Positions 32,103 through 40,367 of a DNA stretch of 64,000 nucleotides are shown one piece after another. The notes under the pieces were generated by a model that made no database searches, was not told where the DNA came from, and was given only the letters and a program-made list of their open reading frames with translations. Every line of letters starts with the position of its first letter. The first letter of the stretch is position 1. This DNA is from CAYSPG01 sp964432885 (GTDB taxonomy: Bacteria; Bacteroidota; Bacteroidia; AKYH767-A; OLB10). A program made the position numbers and the translations under genes. The stretch covers positions 1-64,000 of the forward strand of contig CAYSPG010000019.1 of assembly GCA_964432885.1 (NCBI GenBank), in the 5' to 3' direction.

Positions 32103-34205
32103 ATGCTGCACAGTTTTTTTCAAAACCCAATTGAATACACTAAAGGTGTGGGGCCACAGCGTGCCGAAGTTTTAAAAAAAGAACTTGGCATTTTTACCAC
32201 CGGTGATTTGCTGTTTCATTTTCCGTACCGGTATGTTGACCGTTCGCGGTTTTATAAAATAAACGAGCTTACCGAAGACATGCAATATGTGCAGTTGCGC
32301 GGAAAAATTATTTCGGTAAAGAGTTTTGGAAACAAACGTGCTACCCGCATTACCGCTGTGTTTAAAGACGAAAGCGGAATGATGGATTTGGTATGGTTTC
32401 AGGGTATTACGTGGGTGCGCGATACCATAAAAGCTGGAGTGGATTATGTAGTTTTTGGAAAGCCTACCGTGTTTAACAACAGGCTAAACATTGTGCATCC
32501 CGAAATAGAAACATTTGAAAAATTTGATGCACAAACAATGGGAAGTTTTCAACCTGTGTACAGCACCACAGAAAAATGCAAAACAAAAGGATTGGATAGC
32601 AAGGGCATTATGCGGCTGGTGCGCGGTGTATTAAACATTTTACCCGGTGAAATAAGCGAAACTTTGCCACACCATTTTTTTCAAACGCTTAAACTGATGC
32701 CTTTGCATGAGGCATTGCAGCAAATACATTTTCCGGCTGAAAACAATGCATTAAAAAACGCAACCTTTCGTTTTAAGTTTGAAGAGTTGTTTTACATACA
32801 ACTTAAGTTGCTGCTTACAAAACAATCGAGATTTGAAAAATACAAGGGCAAAACCTTTGAACATGTTGGCGATTTATTTAACCAGTTTTATAAAAACAAT
32901 TTGCCATTTGAGCTTACGCATTCACAAAAACGTGTTATTAAGGAAATAAGACACGATACCAACAGCGGTAAACAAATGAACAGGCTTTTGCAGGGTGATG
33001 TTGGCAGCGGAAAAACAATTGTGGCTTTGCTAAGCATGTTGCTTGCATTAGATAACGGCTGCCAGGCCTGCCTTATGGCTCCTACCGAAATTTTAGCTCA
33101 GCAGCATTTTGCGTCTGTTACTGAGTTGCTAAAAGGAATGCCGGTTTCTGTTAAATTGCTCACCGGCTCAACAAAAAGTGCCGAACGAAAAAATATTTTA
33201 CACTTCTTAAATAACGGAAGCATTCAAATTTTAATTGGTACTCATGCTTTGATTGAAGATAAAGTTGAGTTTAACAATTTAGGGTTGGTGGTTATTGATG
33301 AGCAACACCGCTTTGGGGTTGAACAGCGTGCACGCCTGTGGATGAAAAACAATCCGCCACATGTTTTGGTAATGACGGCCACACCCATTCCGCGCACGCT
33401 TGCGATGACTTTGTATGGCGACTTAGATGTTTCGGTAATTGATGAGATGCCTCCGGGAAGAAAACCAATAAAAACACTTCATTATTTTGAAAGTGCCCGC
33501 TTGCGGATTTTTGGTTTTATGAAAGAACAGATAAAGGAAGGAAGACAAGTTTATGTGGTGTATCCTTTGATTGATGAATCGGAGAAGCTTGACTTTAATA
33601 ATCTGATGACAGGATACGATGCCATTGTTCGCGAATTTCCTTTGCCTCAATATCACGTAAGCATAGTGCATGGCCGTCTTAAACCGCATGCTAAAGATTA
33701 TGAAATGCAGCAGTTTGTAAATGGTAACACCAATATTATGGTTGCTACAACCGTGATTGAAGTGGGCGTAAATGTTCCCAATGCAAGTGTAATGGTTATT
33801 GAAAGTGCCGAGCGTTTTGGGTTATCACAGCTACACCAGCTACGCGGCAGGGTTGGCCGGGGGGCTAATCAGTCGTACTGTATTTTGCTTACAGGCGATA
33901 AAATTGGCGCAGTTGCGCGAGAGCGGATGAAAACCATGGTAAGCACCAACGATGGTTTTGTAATTGCTGAAACCGATTTGCGCCTGCGTGGCCCCGGTGA
34001 TATTACCGGAACCCAACAAAGCGGATTGCTCGATTTAAAAATTGCCGACATTGCCAAAGACCATCCCATCCTTGAACTTGCACGCAAGGCGGCCATTGAG
34101 TTGCTGAGTAACGACTCTCGCTTGCAAAATTCTGAAAACAGGATTTGTGTTGAGGTTTTAAATTCGCACTTGCAGGAGCACAAAAACTGGAGCAGGGTGA
34201 GTTAA
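32103..34205 (+). CDS. recG: ATP-dependent DNA helicase RecG
   Basis: A 700-residue SF2 helicase that remodels stalled forks and branched DNA. The N-terminal wedge domain with its OB fold spans about 1-160 (YTKGVGPQRAEVLKKELGIF). Walker A GDVGSGKT is at 298-305, the DEQH box at 399-402, MTATPIPRTLA follows, and the C-terminal helicase half has SVIHGR-like SIVHGRLK, ATTVIEVGVNVPNA and QLRGRVGRG. Length is normal. It is followed after 18 bp by an FAD oxidoreductase on the same strand. TACTTTTG at 31959-31966 may be its promoter. Confidence 0.96.
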   Translation: MLHSFFQNPIEYTKGVGPQRAEVLKKELGIFTTGDLLFHFPYRYVDRSRFYKINELTEDMQYVQLRGKIISVKSFGNKRATRITAVFKDESGMMDLVWFQGITWVRDTIKAGVDYVVFGKPTVFNNRLNIVHPEIETFEKFDAQTMGSFQPVYSTTEKCKTKGLDSKGIMRLVRGVLNILPGEISETLPHHFFQTLKLMPLHEALQQIHFPAENNALKNATFRFKFEELFYIQLKLLLTKQSRFEKYKGKTFEHVGDLFNQFYKNNLPFELTHSQKRVIKEIRHDTNSGKQMNRLLQGDVGSGKTIVALLSMLLALDNGCQACLMAPTEILAQQHFASVTELLKGMPVSVKLLTGSTKSAERKNILHFLNNGSIQILIGTHALIEDKVEFNNLGLVVIDEQHRFGVEQRARLWMKNNPPHVLVMTATPIPRTLAMTLYGDLDVSVIDEMPPGRKPIKTLHYFESARLRIFGFMKEQIKEGRQVYVVYPLIDESEKLDFNNLMTGYDAIVREFPLPQYHVSIVHGRLKPHAKDYEMQQFVNGNTNIMVATTVIEVGVNVPNASVMVIESAERFGLSQLHQLRGRVGRGANQSYCILLTGDKIGAVARERMKTMVSTNDGFVIAETDLRLRGPGDITGTQQSGLLDLKIADIAKDHPILELARKAAIELLSNDSRLQNSENRICVEVLNSHLQEHKNWSRVS

Positions 34206-34223
34206 GGGTATGACAATCTAATT

Positions 34224-35378
34224 ATGTTAATGCAAACTTTTGATATAATAGTTTCGGGTGCTGGGCCTGCGGGTGCGGCATGTGTGCTTGCGCTGCAACA
34301 CGCGGGGTTAAAAGTGGCCTGGGTTGATAAAAGCAATTTTCCGCGTGATAAAGTTTGTGGCGATGCCATACCATCAACCGTGCAACGGGTGCTGCATAAA
34401 ATTAATCCTAAACTTAAAGAAAACTTTATCAACCGTTTTGATAAAAAATTTACGGTAGATGGCTGCCGTTTAATAGCTCCTGATTTTTCACATTTTGATT
34501 TAACATTTGTAAACAAAGGCCATGCGGCCAAGCGAATTGATTTTGACAATTACTTGTTTGCCCTTGCATGCGAAAAGAATAAGAATGTAAAAACGTTTAC
34601 CGGCAGTGGTATTGAAAAACTAACTGTAAGCAGCGATGCCGTTACCGCTACTTTAAAAAACGGGGAAAACCTGTGTGCAAAAATTGTTATTGGTTGTGAT
34701 GGCGCACACTCCGTGGTGGCTAAGCAACTTGCACAGGCATCAACGGATAAAAAAAATTACATAGCGGCTGTGCGTGCGTACTACCATAACATTGCGGGGC
34801 TTGAGCATAATATGCTGGAGATACATTTTATTAAAGAATATATGCCGGGCTATTTCTGGATTTTTCCGTTAAACAACAATACAGCCAACGTTGGCTTTGG
34901 TATGGTAAGCAAGTATGTTTCAAAACATAAAATTGATTTGCGAAAAAGCCTGACGGAAATTATACAGCAGATAAAACCCATACGCGAGCGATTTGGTAAT
35001 GCAACTGCCGTAAATGAAATTGCAGGCTTTGGATTGCCCTGTGGCGGAAAACGAAATAAAATTTCGGGCAACAGGTTTTTGTTATGTGGCGATGCGGCAT
35101 CACTTATCAATCCGGCCACGGGCGAGGGCATAGGCAATGCCATGCTAAGCGGGCAGCTTGCCGCTCAACATACCTTAAAATGTTTTGATAAAAATAATTT
35201 TGAAGCATCATTTAATAAAAGCTATGACAATGCCGTTTACAAAAAATTGCTGCCTGATTTACGCATTCAAAAACTGTTGCAAACCATTGCCGGAGAGCGT
35301 GACTGGCTTATTAATTTTGCAATGAAGCAGGTAAAGAAACATGAGTTTATACGCGAGCGTGTAAGGAAGTTTTTTTAA
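34224..35378 (+). CDS. FAD-dependent oxidoreductase, geranylgeranyl reductase family
   Basis: A 384-residue flavoprotein. The N-terminal dinucleotide fold IIVSGAGPAGAACVLALQ binds FAD, followed by KVCGDAIP, the DG-type motif VIGCDGAHSVVA and the second FAD motif LLCGDAASLINPATGEGIGNAM. This pattern is that of geranylgeranyl reductase/squalene epoxidase-like enzymes acting on isoprenoid or lipid double bonds; the substrate here is unknown. Two start codons are possible (34224 and 34230). It is probably co-transcribed with recG. Confidence 0.85.
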   Translation: MLMQTFDIIVSGAGPAGAACVLALQHAGLKVAWVDKSNFPRDKVCGDAIPSTVQRVLHKINPKLKENFINRFDKKFTVDGCRLIAPDFSHFDLTFVNKGHAAKRIDFDNYLFALACEKNKNVKTFTGSGIEKLTVSSDAVTATLKNGENLCAKIVIGCDGAHSVVAKQLAQASTDKKNYIAAVRAYYHNIAGLEHNMLEIHFIKEYMPGYFWIFPLNNNTANVGFGMVSKYVSKHKIDLRKSLTEIIQQIKPIRERFGNATAVNEIAGFGLPCGGKRNKISGNRFLLCGDAASLINPATGEGIGNAMLSGQLAAQHTLKCFDKNNFEASFNKSYDNAVYKKLLPDLRIQKLLQTIAGERDWLINFAMKQVKKHEFIRERVRKFF

Positions 35379-35447
35379 GCAGGAAGTTTTTTACACCAAT
35401 TTGTTTAAAATGTTTTGCTGTTTTAAGCTGCAATAATTTATTTCAGA

Positions 35448-35455
35448 TATTTTTG
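35448..35455 (+). promoter_or_regulatory. Bacteroidota -7 promoter element
   Basis: TATTTTTG fits TAnnTTTG and lies 39 bp before the ATG of the outer-membrane-barrel gene at 35495. No clear -33 TTG at standard spacing. Confidence 0.4.
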
Positions 35456-35494
35456 CATCCATAAATTAAAACCAAAATTTAAAATCATTATACA

Positions 35495-36112
35495 ATGAAA
35501 AGCAGAATTAAATTATCGGTGATTGCTTTAGCGGCAACATTATTTACAACCAGCATTCATGCATTGGCACAGGATGCCCCGTTTGTTAAAGGTTCAAAAA
35601 CAGTTGGCATTTCTGCCGGTGTTCCTCGCACTTATGGATATTATAACTATGGTTACGGTGGCAGTTTTGTAAATCTACCTGCCATTGCACTTAACTATGA
35701 CCAGGGTTTTTTTGAAGACATTGGCCCAGGTAATATTGGCATTGGCGGGTTAATTGGATTTCAGTCATCATATTACAATTACAATTACAGCTACTATGGA
35801 GTAGGCAATAGAGATTACCGAGTTACATATACCAATTTTATAATCGGTGTAAGAGGAACTTATCATCTAACATTGTTAAAAGATAAAAACAACAAGTTTG
35901 ATCCGTATGCAGGTATTTTTGCCGGAATAAGAATTTTTAAATATAAAGACAACGATCCTTATAGCACATACGATTACAACTATAACACTGCCTATCCGGT
36001 TACAGGCGCATTTATTGGTGCGAAATATAATTTTTCGAAAGCAGTAGGTGTATTTGGCGAGGTGGGTTATGATATATCATTTGCCCGCATTGGCCTTAAC
36101 TTTAATTTCTGA
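35495..36112 (+). CDS. Outer-membrane beta-barrel protein
   Basis: A 205-residue protein with a signal peptide ending HALAQ. Alternating hydrophobic strands rich in Tyr, Gly and Asn follow (YGYYNYGYGGSF, YYNYNYSYYG), ending with the strand SFARIGLNFNF whose terminal Phe is typical of porin-like barrels. It probably forms a small 8-strand barrel in the outer membrane. Its function is unknown. It is monocistronic and convergent with the lipoprotein gene after it. Confidence 0.8.
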   Translation: MKSRIKLSVIALAATLFTTSIHALAQDAPFVKGSKTVGISAGVPRTYGYYNYGYGGSFVNLPAIALNYDQGFFEDIGPGNIGIGGLIGFQSSYYNYNYSYYGVGNRDYRVTYTNFIIGVRGTYHLTLLKDKNNKFDPYAGIFAGIRIFKYKDNDPYSTYDYNYNTAYPVTGAFIGAKYNFSKAVGVFGEVGYDISFARIGLNFNF

Positions 36113-36151
36113 TAAATTGTTTTTGAGGTCTTATCTTAAATACAATTTAAG

Positions 36152-37066
36152 CTAAGGCCTTGCAGTACGGGCAGCATACGAATCAAAAATTTGGTAGCCC
36201 GTAATTTTAATATTGTTTTTTCCGGCAAACGAACTTGCATTGTGCCCGCTTACGATAGTAGCATAGGCATCGTTAAATGTGTGTGATAAAAAATAGTTAT
36301 ACGAAAATGACGGGCTTGCCGAAAAAATTACAATAATCTCGGCTGTTTTATTTAACGCCTTTGCCGCACGACCAATATAATCGAGCCGGTTTTGAAGATA
36401 ACCAAAATTGGGAGTAGTTACATAATCATGAACTAAAATACGGTTTGAATATTGCAGCAGTGCCGATGCCATTAAACTGTCCTGCCCTGTTGGGTTTTTA
36501 AACCAGCCGATGTAAGTTTCTGTTTTTACTTTTGGTGTTTGTGCATTGCCCCATAATTGAATGGCTGATAAATTATTACAGTAATCATTAAAAGTGCAGG
36601 CGTTGTTCCACCATTCACGTTCCAGCTGCATATAGTTAAATCGCTCGGTTGTATCAGTGCGGCTGCTATTGTATGCCGAAGTTTGTCCGGTAACATTAGC
36701 AGAGTTACCACGCACAGCCGAAATTTGTTTAATTCCATACTGGTTTTTTGCCCGTTTAATAAATGCGGCAAGCACACTATAATTTAAGCTGCTGCTTAAT
36801 ATACTACCCAGTCCATACAGCGAAAGCGCATTAATATTTTTTGCAAAGCACCAGTTAAGTAATGAATCTTCGCGCTGTGTGTTGCCGCAAATGTTTTCAA
36901 AATCGCTTATATACATTCCTCTGTATACCGGGCTTGTTACAATTTTTTGATTTGAAAAGGAATTTGCTTTTTCTCCTTCAAATTCTGCTTTGCTAACAGG
37001 ATATTCTTTTTTGCATCCTGCAAAAAGAAAAACGAAAACCAGTGTACCTGCTAAATAAAATTTCAT
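36152..37066 (-). CDS. Hypothetical lipoprotein, possibly TIM-barrel-like
   Basis: A 304-residue protein with a lipoprotein signal (LVFVFLFAGC, lipid-attachment Cys18). The body has alternating strand and helix segments, such as YRGMYISDFENICGN, KNINALSLYGLGSI, QYGIKQISAVRGN, RILVHDYVTTPNF and AEIIVIFSASPSF. These suggest a TIM-barrel hydrolase-like fold, but I do not recognise a family or catalytic residues. It is probably anchored at the outer membrane. The fold proposal is inference only. Confidence 0.6.
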   Translation of the reverse strand: MKFYLAGTLVFVFLFAGCKKEYPVSKAEFEGEKANSFSNQKIVTSPVYRGMYISDFENICGNTQREDSLLNWCFAKNINALSLYGLGSILSSSLNYSVLAAFIKRAKNQYGIKQISAVRGNSANVTGQTSAYNSSRTDTTERFNYMQLEREWWNNACTFNDYCNNLSAIQLWGNAQTPKVKTETYIGWFKNPTGQDSLMASALLQYSNRILVHDYVTTPNFGYLQNRLDYIGRAAKALNKTAEIIVIFSASPSFSYNYFLSHTFNDAYATIVSGHNASSFAGKNNIKITGYQIFDSYAARTARP

Positions 37067-37191
37067 GTTTGTGCCAAAAAAATTCGCACTAAAAGTAGAA
37101 CCTAAACCGAAAAAGACATTAGCAAATTATAAACAGCTTGTTAATAACCAAAAGTTATTCTAATATTGTTTTGTTTTATTATAAACCCAAC

Positions 37192-38250
37192 TTGAGAATC
37201 TTACCTAACATTTTTACTTTTTTGTTTGCCATTAACATAAGTAATGCACAAACAGGAGGTTTTGCTTATACCGAATTTAAACTTCCTGTTTCGGTAAGCA
37301 TTCGTGCCATTAAGGTTATAAATGACAGTACCGTTTGGTTTGGTGCAAGCAAAGGTATGTATGGCTATACGGTAAACAATGGAAGAACGTGGATAGTGGA
37401 TTCGGTTTTGTTTGATGATTTTAAGCCCGACTGGAGAAGCATAGAAGCACTAAATGATGAAACCGTGTTGCTGCTAAATGCAGGCACACCATCGTACATA
37501 ATAAAAACAAAAGACAGAGGTGAAACATGGAAAACGGTTTATCAGAACAAAGACAGTTTATTTTTTTTTGATGCTATAAAATTTCGCAACTCTATATCGG
37601 GCGCAGCGCTTGCCGACCCTGTTAACGGCTGCTTTAAAATAGTAATTACAAATGATGCCGGAGATACCTGGGAAGAGTTATCATGTATTGAAACCCTAAA
37701 GGCCGATAGCGGTGAGGCATGTTTTGCGGCCAGCAATTCATCATGGGATTTTTACAAAAAACATATCTGGATTGCCACAGGAGGTAAAACATCGCGCGTG
37801 TTTCATTCGCCAGATTTTGGAAACACCTTTGGCTATGTAAACACACCCATAAAAGGTGGCACCGATTTAAGCGGAATTTTTTCCATTGATTTTTTAGACG
37901 ATAAAATAGGAGTTATTGCCGGGGGACGATATGATTCATCTGTAACAAACGAAATAACTTTTGCCATGACTACCGATGGCGGCAAAAACTGGATGATACC
38001 TGCCCAACCAAAAAAAATTTTTGGCTCATGTATCCAAATTGCATCGCAAAATAAAACTAATTTAATTTTTGTGGCAGGACACGATGGAGTTTTTTACAGC
38101 AGAAACGAAGGTACATCATGGAATGAGGTTACAGACGAGATGAACGGCAGTTTAAAAAAGTATAATACACTGCGTTTTGCTCCATCCGCAAAATGTGTGT
38201 GGCTTGCGGGCAATAAAGGTTATATTGGAAAAGTAAGTCTTACAAAATAA
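37192..38250 (+). CDS. Exported YCF48/BNR-repeat-like propeller protein
   Basis: About 352 residues. The frame contains no ATG before residue 70, so initiation must be at a TTG. I chose TTG 37192 because it leaves a proper signal peptide (RILPNIFTFLFAINISNAQ); TTG 37138 is an alternative. The mature part has repeated BNR/YCF48-type blades ('TKDRGETWKTVY', 'TNDAGDTWEEL', 'TTDGGKNWMIP', 'SRNEGTSWNEV'), each with an Asp/Glu-Gly-x-x-W core. Such propellers bind partners or sugars; there is no sialidase active site visible. A sequencing error hiding an ATG is possible. Confidence 0.75.
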   Translation: MRILPNIFTFLFAINISNAQTGGFAYTEFKLPVSVSIRAIKVINDSTVWFGASKGMYGYTVNNGRTWIVDSVLFDDFKPDWRSIEALNDETVLLLNAGTPSYIIKTKDRGETWKTVYQNKDSLFFFDAIKFRNSISGAALADPVNGCFKIVITNDAGDTWEELSCIETLKADSGEACFAASNSSWDFYKKHIWIATGGKTSRVFHSPDFGNTFGYVNTPIKGGTDLSGIFSIDFLDDKIGVIAGGRYDSSVTNEITFAMTTDGGKNWMIPAQPKKIFGSCIQIASQNKTNLIFVAGHDGVFYSRNEGTSWNEVTDEMNGSLKKYNTLRFAPSAKCVWLAGNKGYIGKVSLTK

Positions 38251-38324
38251 AAAACAGCAGCAAAAAAAAAAATTTACCATTAGTGCCTTTTGGCGTAACT
38301 TTATAGTCAATCAAAAACAAACTT

Positions 38325-38603
38325 ATGGATGCTAAAACAATTGCCAAAGAAGAAATTTCGAAGTTGCATTTTGTAAATCATGATGTATTAACAGACCCAA
38401 AAGAAATATTGCACCGTAAACATCTGCTAAACGAAGCCATGGCCCTGGTCAATGACTTTAAGCAAAAAGTAAAAATCATTTTTACAGCAACCAATGGTAC
38501 TTATCTGGTAGAAACCACTGTGTGGGCAGTTACCGATTCGCACATAGAACTAAAAGCGGGAAAAGATATTCCGATAGCCTGTATTAACAATGTAATTCTG
38601 TAA
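38325..38603 (+). CDS. Conserved hypothetical protein
   Basis: A 92-residue cytoplasmic protein with no signal or membrane segment. The N-terminal half is helical (ISKLHFVNHDVLTDPKEILH ... EAMALVNDFKQKV). The C-terminal half reads as beta strands (KIIFTATNGTYLVETTVWAV, HIELKAGKDIPIACINNVIL), resembling a small barrel like those of Sm- or Hfq-like folds. I do not recognise a named family. Confidence 0.65.
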   Translation: MDAKTIAKEEISKLHFVNHDVLTDPKEILHRKHLLNEAMALVNDFKQKVKIIFTATNGTYLVETTVWAVTDSHIELKAGKDIPIACINNVIL

Positions 38604-38647
38604 ACTTTATGTTGCATTTTTTCGTAAAATAATAGTAAAAAACTTGC

Positions 38648-38676
38648 TTGAATTTGATTTGTTTACTATACTTTTG
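38648..38676 (+). promoter_or_regulatory. Complete Bacteroidota promoter (TTG-N18-TACTTTTG)
   Basis: TTG at 38648-38650 and TACTTTTG at 38669-38676 stand at 18-base spacing, matching the -33/-7 pattern of the Bacteroidota primary sigma factor. The start site would fall near 38683, giving a short leader before the ATG at 38700. It would drive the two surface-protein genes 38700-44387. Confidence 0.7.
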
Positions 38677-38699
38677 AAATCACTATTAAATCCATTTCA

Positions 38700-40346
38700 A
38701 TGAACAAAAATATTTTACTGGCAGCAGCCGTTTTTGTGGCCTGCCAAAGTGAAGCGCAAAATGTTGGCATAGGCACAGCCACACCATTGCAAAAACTGCA
38801 TGTATCAGGCGTAGGCCAAACAATACGGGTTGACGGGCTTGCAGGCGTTGGCATACGCAGTGTATATGCCAATGCCAATGGCGATTTAACCACCACTGCG
38901 GGATTACCAGCACCCGGATGGATGACTTTAGGCAATGCAGGAACAGTAGCTGGAACAAATTTTATTGGCACCACCGATGCCATTGATTTTGTAACCAACA
39001 CAGGCGGCAGCACATCATTGTTTGAACGCATGCGTGTAAAAAGTACTGGAGAGGTAATTATCAATAACACGCAGGTAGGATTAAATGTGGGCGATGTGTT
39101 TTCGGTTTATGGATCGGGTACAACCAATGGTACTACGGGTGCAACCAACTCTATCGGATTATTTGCGATAAACGGTTACTCTTCCGGAGCAGGAAGTGGC
39201 GTTTATGGTGAGAATACAGGAACAGGATTTGGTATCCTTGGTAATGTAACAAGTGGAACAGGTGTTTACGGCCAATCAAACAGCGCTACCGGATTTGGCT
39301 CACGGTTTTATAATCTAAACGCTTCGGGTACAGGATTGCTTGTGGCTGGTAATAATCTTGGCATTACTTATTTGGTTAACGGTTCGGGTGCCGTAATTCG
39401 CGGAGCTACATTTGGAGCTTTAAGTTCGGCAACTGTACCAACAACAGCTACTGCCGGAGCTGGCATTGCGGGTTATAACAACAAAGCAAATTATGTTTCT
39501 TTTTTTGGTGGGTCAGGTGTACTGGGTGTTGATTCAGCATTTGGATCGGGCGTACAAGGTGTTTCGTATGCAAACACTGGTGAAGGTGTTTATGGTCAAG
39601 GAAGTTCTTCAAATGGAACCGGAGTATTTGGTGTTGCCACTACCGGTGCGCTTGCTTATGGGGTGTGGGGACAAGCTACAGCAACAGCGGGTGCTTCGTC
39701 AGTAGCTGTAGCAGGAGATAATTTAAGTGGAGGAACAAACTCTGTTGGCGTACTTGGACAGGTAACAGCCGGAGGGCCTGCAACTAAATTTGGTGTTCTT
39801 TCTACCGGAAACATGGGTGCTACAGGAACAAAACCTTTTATAATTGACCACCCGCTGGATCCGGCAAACAAATTTTTAAAACATTATTCCATCGAATCGC
39901 CCGAAGTAATAAACATGTACCGTGGTAATGCAATTCTTGATTTAAATGGTGAAGCCATTGTTCAATTGCCAAATTATTTTGAAAGCATAAACAACACGAA
40001 CTATAGTTATAACTTAACTCCCATTGGCCAGCAAGCTAATGTGTATATAAAAACAGAAATAAGCAATAAGCAATTTGAAATTGCAGGAGGTCAGCCCGGC
40101 CAAAAAGTTTCGTGGATGGTAATGGCCGAACGAAATGATCCTTATTTGCAACAATACCCTCAAAACCGTGATGTTGAAATTGTTAAAACAGGCGCCACTG
40201 CCGGAAAATATTTAACACCGGAATTATTTGGTCAGCCGGCTTCAATGGGAATTTATTACAAACCCTCAAGAATAAAAACATTGGTTGAAAATGAGCAAAA
40301 GCAAATTTCAATCCCTGAACTAAAAGCTAAAAACTCCCAAAAGTAA
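38700..40346 (+). CDS. Tail-fibre-like repeat protein, exported, without S74 domain
   Basis: A 548-residue protein with a signal peptide ending SEAQ, then NVGIGTATPLQKLHVSG. The middle contains many 'GVYGENTGTGFGILG', 'GVYGQSNSATGFG', 'GVQGVSYANTGEGVYGQG' units, a glycine-rich beta-helix-like stalk. Residues about 380-500 (FIIDHPLDPANKFLKHYSIE to VSWMVMAERND) form a conserved C-terminal domain seen in many such stalk proteins. There is neither an S74 chaperone nor a clear T9SS tail. It is probably exported, but the surface route is uncertain. It is 21 bp before the PKD protease gene. Confidence 0.75.
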   Translation: MNKNILLAAAVFVACQSEAQNVGIGTATPLQKLHVSGVGQTIRVDGLAGVGIRSVYANANGDLTTTAGLPAPGWMTLGNAGTVAGTNFIGTTDAIDFVTNTGGSTSLFERMRVKSTGEVIINNTQVGLNVGDVFSVYGSGTTNGTTGATNSIGLFAINGYSSGAGSGVYGENTGTGFGILGNVTSGTGVYGQSNSATGFGSRFYNLNASGTGLLVAGNNLGITYLVNGSGAVIRGATFGALSSATVPTTATAGAGIAGYNNKANYVSFFGGSGVLGVDSAFGSGVQGVSYANTGEGVYGQGSSSNGTGVFGVATTGALAYGVWGQATATAGASSVAVAGDNLSGGTNSVGVLGQVTAGGPATKFGVLSTGNMGATGTKPFIIDHPLDPANKFLKHYSIESPEVINMYRGNAILDLNGEAIVQLPNYFESINNTNYSYNLTPIGQQANVYIKTEISNKQFEIAGGQPGQKVSWMVMAERNDPYLQQYPQNRDVEIVKTGATAGKYLTPELFGQPASMGIYYKPSRIKTLVENEQKQISIPELKAKNSQK

Positions 40347-40367
40347 TTTGCATTAATTTTCTTTTCG

